From VRUE01 sp036406595 (GTDB lineage Bacteria; Actinomycetota; Thermoleophilia; Solirubrobacterales; 70-9), in the NCBI GenBank assembly GCA_036406595.1, contig DASXAR010000063.1, positions 1-64,000 of the forward strand: a stretch of DNA of 64,000 nt, given 5' to 3'. Positions 59,013-64,000 of this stretch are shown piece by piece (position 1 is the first letter of the stretch; each line of letters starts with the position of its first letter). A program made the translations under genes and the position numbers. The notes beneath the pieces are model-generated. The model saw nothing but the letters and a program-made list of their open reading frames with translations. It searched no databases and was not told the DNA's origin.

Positions 59013-59366
59013 TCAGGCGGCGCGGATCCGCTGGGAGACCCGGCCCGTGTCGCGATCCGCGGCAAAGTAGAGGACCGCGTGCTGGGCGAGCAGCTCGGCA
59101 GGCACGCCCTGACGCGCGGCCTCCTGCTCGAGCAGGCTCCAGAGGTCGCGGTCGACGCTGACCACGGGCTGCGGTTTCTCGGCGTCGCCATTTTGGCGAA
59201 GGAACGCCGGGAACGGCCACTCAGCGCGTTCGGCGTGTTTGTCGGAGAGGTAGTAGCGGATCGCCGAGTCGGCGCGCAAATGTGCTTCCTCGGCTCCCCT
59301 CAACGGCTCCCCGGCCAAGGCCTCCAGGGCAAATTTTCCTAGCGCTAGTTTGACAACCCCACTCAT
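59013..59366 (-). CDS. small paralogous protein (family member 2)
   Basis: This 117-residue protein is related to the proteins at 24883 and 59501: KLALGKFALEAL, a middle RYYLSDKHAERAEWPFPAFL, VSVDRDLWSLLEQEAARQGV and HAVLYFAADRD. It is the most diverged of the three, and its first half differs in charge. The DNA upstream is AT-rich with an inverted repeat (AGGCTT and AAGCCT). The role is unknown; a DNA-binding or antitoxin-like role is only a suggestion. It faces the acyl-CoA synthetase stop 4 bp away. Confidence 0.6.
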   Translation of the reverse strand: MSGVVKLALGKFALEALAGEPLRGAEEAHLRADSAIRYYLSDKHAERAEWPFPAFLRQNGDAEKPQPVVSVDRDLWSLLEQEAARQGVPAELLAQHAVLYFAADRDTGRVSQRIRAA

Positions 59367-59500
59367 CTAATTATCCCTACCCGCGAAAGTACCAATCACA
59401 ACCGACTGTACAAGGCTTACCCGAAAGCCTGCATTGCATTTGCCAAAAACAACGTAAGACACTGTACGTGTTCCGCGACTAGATCGCAAGACGACCTATT

Positions 59501-59836
59501 TTAGCTCATCACCTCCTGGCCGATCCCCGGGCCGGATCCACGCTCCAGATCGGCGAGGTAGACCAGCACGGCGTGGGAGATCATCTGCTCGAGGGTCGCC
59601 CCCTGGCGCCTCACCTCGTGATTCAGGCTTTCCTCGATACGGGGGTCCACCGGCACCTCGAGCACGGTTCCCTCGGACGACTCCCCCCGACAGAACCGCG
59701 GAAATGGCGCGGGCGGGCGACCCGATCGCAGCCGGCGCGTGTAATGGTGAAGCGCCGCCTGTGTCCCGGTCACCAGATCGACGCCCACCTCGGTTTCGAT
59801 CGTCGATCGAGCAAATGTCCCGAGTCTGACTTTCAT
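59501..59836 (-). CDS. small paralogous protein (family member 3)
   Basis: This 111-residue protein starts at ATG 59836 after a GGGAGG site. It shares with the 24883 gene KVRLGTFARSTIE, ALHHYTRRLRSGRPPAPFPRF, VPVDPRIEESLNHEVRRQGATLEQM (core DPRIEESLNHEV) and HAVLVYLADLERG. Two of the three family members lie within 500 bp of each other on the same strand here. The longer frame upstream has no ribosome-binding site and is rejected. The function is unknown. Confidence 0.62.
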   Translation of the reverse strand: MKVRLGTFARSTIETEVGVDLVTGTQAALHHYTRRLRSGRPPAPFPRFCRGESSEGTVLEVPVDPRIEESLNHEVRRQGATLEQMISHAVLVYLADLERGSGPGIGQEVMS

Positions 59837-60150
59837 CGGCCTCCCGCTTCTATACGTACCCGATATTGGATGCCTTTTCACCCGTTTGGAAATATCCTCC
59901 TTACTTCCCCCATTCCGCATGAGAGAACGAACAGCGGGCCTGGCGCCCGCCGACTTGAGGGCCCGAACGAGATTTGGACGAAAATTCGGGATTGACAAAG
60001 GGGTGAGCCAACCCTGATCCTCTTAACTCATTCGGCGGAACAAGTGCAACAGCCAGCTGCAACGAATGCGGAATTTGGGACGCTTCTTTGATTCTGGTCA
60101 GAGCGCTGTTCCGGTCAGCCAGGGTGTAGGGGGCTACGGAGGAAAGGAAG
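59837..60150. other. regulatory-type intergenic region before the sigma factor
   Basis: This 314-bp region lies between divergent genes. It holds TTGACA at 59992-59997 with only a weak -10 candidate 17 nt later (TGATCC), and a strong GGAGGAAAGGAAG ribosome-binding site just before 60151. No gene or structured RNA was recognised. It is less GC-rich than its neighbours. Confidence 0.45.
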
Positions 60151-60768
60151 ATGGCCAGTCTTGAAGCGGGTATGAGGCGGACCGGGGCCGGTAGCGCAAG
60201 CGCTGCGTCCCGGGACGATCTCACCGACAGCCGGATGGTCCAGAGGGCGGTCACGCGGGCGAAGGCCGGCGATGCCGAGGGGGTGCACTTCCTCTACGTC
60301 CGTTATTCATCCGACGTGCTCCGCTACGTCAACAGCTTCGTGAAGGACCACCACGAGGCCGAGGACATCACGCAGAACGTCTTCGCGAAGCTGATCACCG
60401 TGATCGGCAAGTACGAGCAGACCGACGTTCCGTTCACCGCCTGGATCCTGCGGGTCGCCCGCAACGCTGCTCTTGACCACCTCCGCGCCAAGCGCACCGT
60501 GCCGACCGAGGAGGTTCGGATCGCGGACGGCGGCCAGGGCGAGCTCGGCTCCGAGCGCCGCCGGGATCTCCGCCAGGCGCTCGAACAGCTCCCCGACGAC
60601 CAGCGCGAGGTTCTGGTGCTGAGGCACATCGTCGGCCTCTCCCCGACCGAGATCGCCGACACGATCGGCAAGACGGAGAGCTCGGTCCACGGTCTGCACC
60701 ACCGCGGCCGCCGCACGCTTCAGTCGAACCTGCGGGTGCTCGGCGCCGCACCCACCGTCGCCCGCTGA
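60151..60768 (+). CDS. ECF-type RNA polymerase sigma factor
   Basis: This 205-residue sigma-70-family factor has region 2 (FLYVRYSSDVLRYVNSFVKDHHEAEDITQNVFAKL, core DHHEAEDITQNVF) and WILRVARNAALDHLRAKR, then region 4 with QREVLVLRHIVGLSPTEIADTIGKTESSVHGLHHRGRR (core GLSPTEIADTIGKTESSVHG). Region 3 and a long N-terminus are missing, as expected of ECF factors. No anti-sigma gene is adjacent. The ATG is preceded by GGAGGAAAGGAAG, so translation should be efficient. Confidence 0.9.
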   Translation: MASLEAGMRRTGAGSASAASRDDLTDSRMVQRAVTRAKAGDAEGVHFLYVRYSSDVLRYVNSFVKDHHEAEDITQNVFAKLITVIGKYEQTDVPFTAWILRVARNAALDHLRAKRTVPTEEVRIADGGQGELGSERRRDLRQALEQLPDDQREVLVLRHIVGLSPTEIADTIGKTESSVHGLHHRGRRTLQSNLRVLGAAPTVAR

Positions 60769-60794
60769 GCGATCCGGCGACGCGCCCCAGGCTC

Positions 60795-60800
60795 TAGCCT
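60795..60800 (+). promoter_or_regulatory. -10 box of a leaderless aminotransferase promoter
   Basis: TAGCCT ends 7 nt before the GTG at 60808 with no ribosome-binding site. Confidence 0.5.
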
Positions 60801-60807
60801 AGGGGCC

Positions 60808-62181
60808 GTGGACGCCATCGACCGCAAGCGGATCGCGGCGCTGACCGAGGCTCAGCAGGCCGAATATCGCAACCGAACGCCGGCCTCCGCAGCCACCTTC
60901 GAGCGCGCGGTCCGCACGATGCCGAACGGTGTCCCCTCCTCCTTCCAGGCGAATGACCCCTGGCCGGTCTACCTGGAGCGGGGAGAAGGAAGCCACGTAT
61001 GGGACGTCGACGGAAACGAGTATGTCGACTTCCACAACGGCTTCGGCGTGATGTGCATCGGGCATGCGAATCCGACCGTCGGCGCGGCGGTCAAGAAGCG
61101 GGTGGACGAAGGCACGCACTTCGCGGCCCCGACCGCTGGCTCGATAGCGGTCTCCGCCGAGCTTGCTCGCCGCTTCGGTCTGCCGCAGTGGCGCTTCACC
61201 AATTCGGGAACCGAGTCCACGATGGACGCCGTCCACCTCGCCCGGGGCGCAACCGGCCGCGACACGATGCTCAAGATCGAGGGCTCCTACCACGGTCACC
61301 ATGACGCGGTGATGGTCTCCGTCTATCCACCGCTCGAGGCCCTGGGCGCGCGCGACGATCCGATCAGCGTGCCCTACGGGGGCGGGGTGCCCGGGGCGGT
61401 GAGCGCGCTGACCCGGGCGATCCCCTTCAACGATGCCGGGGCCCTCGAGAGCGTCCTCGAAAGGTTCGGCGATCAAATCGCCGGCCTGATCATGGAGCCG
61501 GCAATGATGAACATCAACATCGTCCCCCCCAGGCCCGGATATCTGCAGAGGGTGCGCGAGCTGACCGAGCAGCACGGGGTGAAGCTGATATTCGACGAGG
61601 TGAAGACGGGCTGCACGATCGCGGCCGGGGGAGCCACCCAGCGCTTCGGCGTCCGGCCCGACATGGTCACCCTCGCCAAGGCGAGCTGCGGCGGCTACCC
61701 CGGTGGGGCGATCGGGATGAGCGAGGAGCTGGCGGAGCTGGTCAGCGACGGGCGGGTCAAGCAGTACGGGACCTTCAACGGCAACCCTCTGGTGATGGCG
61801 GCGGCCGAGGCGACCCTCACAGAAGTCCTGACCGACGAAATCTACGAGGGCTTCGAGGAGTCGAACCGGCGGCTGCTCGAGGGGTGCCAGCAGGTCGTCG
61901 ACGCCTACGGCCTCCCGGCGTACACGGAGGGTCTCGGCGCCAAGGGCTGCGTGATCTTCTCGGCGGAGCGAATGTACGAGTACCGGGACTACCTGACCGA
62001 CGTCGATGACGAGCTGTCGGCGCTCGCGTGGCTCTACCACATGAACCACGGCATCTTCATGACGCCGGGGGTCGAGGAGGAGTGGACGCTCTCGCTCGCG
62101 CACTCCGACGAGGACCTGCAGCGCTACCTGGATGCCTTCGAGGCCTTCGCCCGCGACGTGACGAACGGCCGGGCCGGTTAG
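60808..62181 (+). CDS. class III PLP aminotransferase (GSA-aminotransferase-like)
   Basis: This 457-residue fold-type I enzyme has SYHGHHDAVMVS, IMEPAMMNINIVPP, LIFDEVKTG (Asp that binds the pyridine N) and the Schiff-base Lys291 in TLAKASCGGYPGGAIG. The overall order resembles glutamate-1-semialdehyde aminomutase, but active-site residues differ (ASCGGYPGGAIG versus the HemL GKIIGGGLP type), so another amine or amino-acid substrate is likely. The GTG start follows a leaderless promoter. It ends in a 4-bp overlap with the convergent GGDEF-EAL gene. Confidence 0.82.
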   Translation: MDAIDRKRIAALTEAQQAEYRNRTPASAATFERAVRTMPNGVPSSFQANDPWPVYLERGEGSHVWDVDGNEYVDFHNGFGVMCIGHANPTVGAAVKKRVDEGTHFAAPTAGSIAVSAELARRFGLPQWRFTNSGTESTMDAVHLARGATGRDTMLKIEGSYHGHHDAVMVSVYPPLEALGARDDPISVPYGGGVPGAVSALTRAIPFNDAGALESVLERFGDQIAGLIMEPAMMNINIVPPRPGYLQRVRELTEQHGVKLIFDEVKTGCTIAAGGATQRFGVRPDMVTLAKASCGGYPGGAIGMSEELAELVSDGRVKQYGTFNGNPLVMAAAEATLTEVLTDEIYEGFEESNRRLLEGCQQVVDAYGLPAYTEGLGAKGCVIFSAERMYEYRDYLTDVDDELSALAWLYHMNHGIFMTPGVEEEWTLSLAHSDEDLQRYLDAFEAFARDVTNGRAG

Positions 62182-63599
62182 GCGCCGGCCCCGGCCGACA
62201 GCGCCTCGCGGATGGCGACGGGACGTCCCAGGTGGAAGCCCTGCGCCATGTCGACGCCGTACTCGCGGAGCATCCGTGCGGTCAGGTCGTCCTGGACAAA
62301 CTCGGCGATCGTCGCCTTGCCCAGCCCGCGGGCGATCTGGACGATCGCCTGGACCGTCAGCTGATCCGCGTCTGAGCGGGGAAGTTCATGGACGAAGGCG
62401 CCGTCGATCTTGAGCAGGTCGAACGGCACCAGCTTCAGGTAGTGGAACGGCCCGAAGCCCGCACCGTAGTCGTCGATCGCCACCTGGCAGCCGAATTCGG
62501 TCAGCCGGTCGGCGAAGCCGGCGGCGGCCTCGTAGTCGTTGATCCCCGCGGTGTCGGTGATCTCGAAGGTGCACCGGGCGGGGTCGGCGTCGCCTTCGTC
62601 AAGACGGCGCTCGATGAACTCGAGGACCGAGAGGTCGGTCAACGAGGCCCCCGAGAGGTTGACGTGGAGGGATATCGGGTCTCCTGCCTGCTCGCGCTCC
62701 GCGAGCAGCTCCAGCGCCTGTGCGACGACCCAGCGGTCGAGCTCCTGGACCATGCCGGAGCGCTCCGCGGCGTCGATGAACGTCGCCGCCGGCAGCAGCT
62801 CCCCGGAGTCGTCGGTCATCCGCAGCAGCAGCTCATAGCGCTCGATCCCACCCGAGGCGAGACTGCGGATCGGCTGCGTGTGGAGGCTGAGGCGGTCGTG
62901 CGTGAGGGCGTCGCGGATCATCGCCGTCGTGGTCTGGCGCCTCTCGTAGGTCTTGGCGGGCTCCCCGAGCTCCTGGGAGAGGGCGATCTGGTTGCGTCCG
63001 CCCTCCTTCGCCCGGTACATCGCCTGGTCGGCCGCGACCAGCACCCCCTCGGCGCCGCTCTTGCGCGCCCCGCCGAACATGCCGATCCCGACGCTGATCG
63101 TGACTCCGTCTTCCTCGGAGGTCGCGCGGGCGCCTTCGGCGACCTGCGTGCGCAGGTCTTCGCCGAGCTGAACGGCGCCGTCGACGTCGGTCTGCGGCAT
63201 CAGCACCGCGAACTCGTCGCCCGAGAGGCGCGCGACGATGTCCGTCGCGCGGACGCGCTGGCGGAGGGTCCCGGCGATCTGCCGGATCAGGTTGTCGCCG
63301 GCGTGATGGCCGTGCGAGTCGTTGACGGCCTTGAGGCTGTCGATGTCGATGATCATCACCGCGCCCTGCCCGCCGTAGCGCGCACTGAAGGAGACGTACT
63401 GGTCGAGCTCGGCGCGGAAGCGCCGCCGGTCGAGGAGGCCCGTGAGCGAATCGTGATCGGCGAGGAAGCGGAGCTCGGCCTCGGTGCGCTCGGCGCGGGC
63501 GAGCGCCGCGAGGATGACCTCCCTGTCCTGGGGCTCGAGCTTCCTCAGCACCGCCTCTATCGCCGGCTCGCTTCGGAAACCCGGCGCACCTTCGGTCAT
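62178..63599 (-). CDS. GGDEF-EAL cyclic-di-GMP protein, altered motifs
   Basis: This 473-residue protein has a short N-terminal helix, a GGDEF domain (DSLTGLLDRRRF, then SGDEF in place of GGDEF near residue 150) and an EAL domain (YELLLRM in place of EAL, HVNLSGASL, FEITDTAGIND, IDDYGAGF, LLKIDGAFV, AEFVQDD). SGDEF may still be active, but the EAL site shows several changes. The protein could make, bind or degrade c-di-GMP. It lacks a membrane segment. It is convergent with the aminotransferase gene. Confidence 0.9.
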   Translation of the reverse strand: MTEGAPGFRSEPAIEAVLRKLEPQDREVILAALARAERTEAELRFLADHDSLTGLLDRRRFRAELDQYVSFSARYGGQGAVMIIDIDSLKAVNDSHGHHAGDNLIRQIAGTLRQRVRATDIVARLSGDEFAVLMPQTDVDGAVQLGEDLRTQVAEGARATSEEDGVTISVGIGMFGGARKSGAEGVLVAADQAMYRAKEGGRNQIALSQELGEPAKTYERRQTTTAMIRDALTHDRLSLHTQPIRSLASGGIERYELLLRMTDDSGELLPAATFIDAAERSGMVQELDRWVVAQALELLAEREQAGDPISLHVNLSGASLTDLSVLEFIERRLDEGDADPARCTFEITDTAGINDYEAAAGFADRLTEFGCQVAIDDYGAGFGPFHYLKLVPFDLLKIDGAFVHELPRSDADQLTVQAIVQIARGLGKATIAEFVQDDLTARMLREYGVDMAQGFHLGRPVAIREALSAGAGA

Positions 63600-63707
63600 C
63601 CACAGAACCTAGCCCCATTCGGGCGACGGAGGGCCGCGATCGGACATATTCCGCCCAAGTTTCGGCGAGCCGCGATCAGCCAATAATCGGCCTGGGCTTT
63701 CCGGGGG

Positions 63708-63713
63708 TAGTTT
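63708..63713 (+). promoter_or_regulatory. -10 box of a leaderless promoter for the DUF255 gene
   Basis: TAGTTT ends 7 nt before the ATG at 63721, with no ribosome-binding site in the gap. Confidence 0.5.
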
Positions 63714-63720
63714 CCCCTCG

Positions 63721-64000
63721 ATGGCCAACAGGCTCGCCGCAGAGACAAGTCCCTACCTGCTCCAGCACCGCGACAACCCGGTCGACTGGTACCCGTGGGG
63801 AGAGGAGGCTCTGGCCAGCGCCCGGGAGCTGGACCGCCCGATCCTGCTCTCGGTTGGCTACTCGGCCTGCCACTGGTGCCACGTGATGGAGCGGGAGTCC
63901 TTCGAGGACCCGGAGACCGCAGCGTTCATGAACGAGCACTTCGTCAACATCAAGGTGGATCGGGAGGAGCGTCCCGACGTCGACGCCCTCTACATGGAGG
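63721..64000 (+). CDS. DUF255 thioredoxin-fold protein (YyaL/SPATA20-like), 5' part
   Basis: The first 93 codons show the DUF255 start: NRLAAETSPYLLQHRDNPVDWYPWGEEAL cut to its hallmark SPYLLQHRDNPVDWYPWG, then SVGYSACHWCHVMERESFEDP with the thioredoxin-like CHWC pair, and VDREERPDVDALYM. The family joins a thioredoxin fold to a large six-hairpin domain that is outside the window. Its cellular function is not established. Confidence 0.92.
   Translation, partial: MANRLAAETSPYLLQHRDNPVDWYPWGEEALASARELDRPILLSVGYSACHWCHVMERESFEDPETAAFMNEHFVNIKVDREERPDVDALYME

Noticed and set aside
59992..60020. TTGACA as a strong sigma-70 promoter for the sigma-factor gene
   Set aside because: The matching -10 (TGATCC) is poor and the distance to the gene is about 130 bp; it is only noted as a weak candidate.

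Overview
The window looks like a chromosome segment of a high-GC actinobacterium, most likely Thermoleophilia (Solirubrobacterales-type) or a close relative. This is inferred from the F420 gene cofG, a GTP-type PEP carboxykinase, a DUF4333 lipoprotein, basic Ig-like C-terminal domains on secreted proteins, frequent GTG/TTG starts and many apparently leaderless genes. No rRNA, tRNA, CRISPR array, phage or classical insertion sequence was seen.

Layout. (1) 1-7.6 kb: 5' part of cofG, aquaporin, a thiamine-precursor-type binding lipoprotein, a manganese module (mntR-mntH), the folate-binding Fe-S protein YgfZ and rmuC. (2) 7.7-26.9 kb: the diagnostic genes of the ethylmalonyl-CoA (EMC) pathway, scattered among unrelated genes: ccr, ecm, a MaoC hydratase (mch), an acyl-CoA dehydrogenase (mcd) and a malyl-CoA lyase (mcl). 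Between them lie clpS, a secreted PQQ-type sugar dehydrogenase, a DUF559 endonuclease, a large membrane protein and a 720-residue collagen-like surface protein. (3) 26.9-45.9 kb: cell-surface polysaccharide region. A plus-strand operon with 4-bp overlaps carries glycosyltransferases (two of them domain fusions), membrane proteins and a Wzx-type flippase. It faces a minus-strand operon of three GH26-like glycosidases and two NodB deacetylases. An ATP-grasp ligase and a YdjM-type membrane hydrolase follow. (4) 45.9-50.6 kb: central carbon metabolism: pckG, sucC-sucD and a small ferredoxin. (5) 50.7-59.0 kb: a TetR-controlled fatty-acid operon: thiolase, FabG4-type reductase, HtdX-type hydratase, two acyl-CoA dehydrogenases and an acyl-CoA synthetase. 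It resembles the mycobacterial fadE5-fadA2-fabG4-htdX locus. (6) 59.0-64.0 kb: two paralogous small proteins, an ECF-type sigma factor, a class III aminotransferase, a GGDEF-EAL protein and the start of a DUF255 thioredoxin-fold protein.

How the genes fit together. The EMC genes would turn acetyl-CoA-derived crotonyl-CoA into glyoxylate and propionyl-CoA. The fatty-acid operon supplies acetyl-CoA. The mutase step, succinyl-CoA ligase and PEP carboxykinase carry the C4 products to gluconeogenesis. The polysaccharide region probably makes, exports and trims a surface glycan.

The most unusual signal is a 49-bp palindromic element (15-bp arms, 19-nt loop), present three times. Two copies flank a DUF559 endonuclease gene, and one of these supplies that gene's last codons and stop. 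The third sits in frame inside the htdX-like hydratase gene. This suggests a REP-like mobile palindrome, possibly linked to a DUF559 nuclease. A second recurring signal is a TANNNT -10 box 6-12 nt before start codons, implying leaderless mRNAs. In two cases the box begins with the stop codon of the upstream gene.
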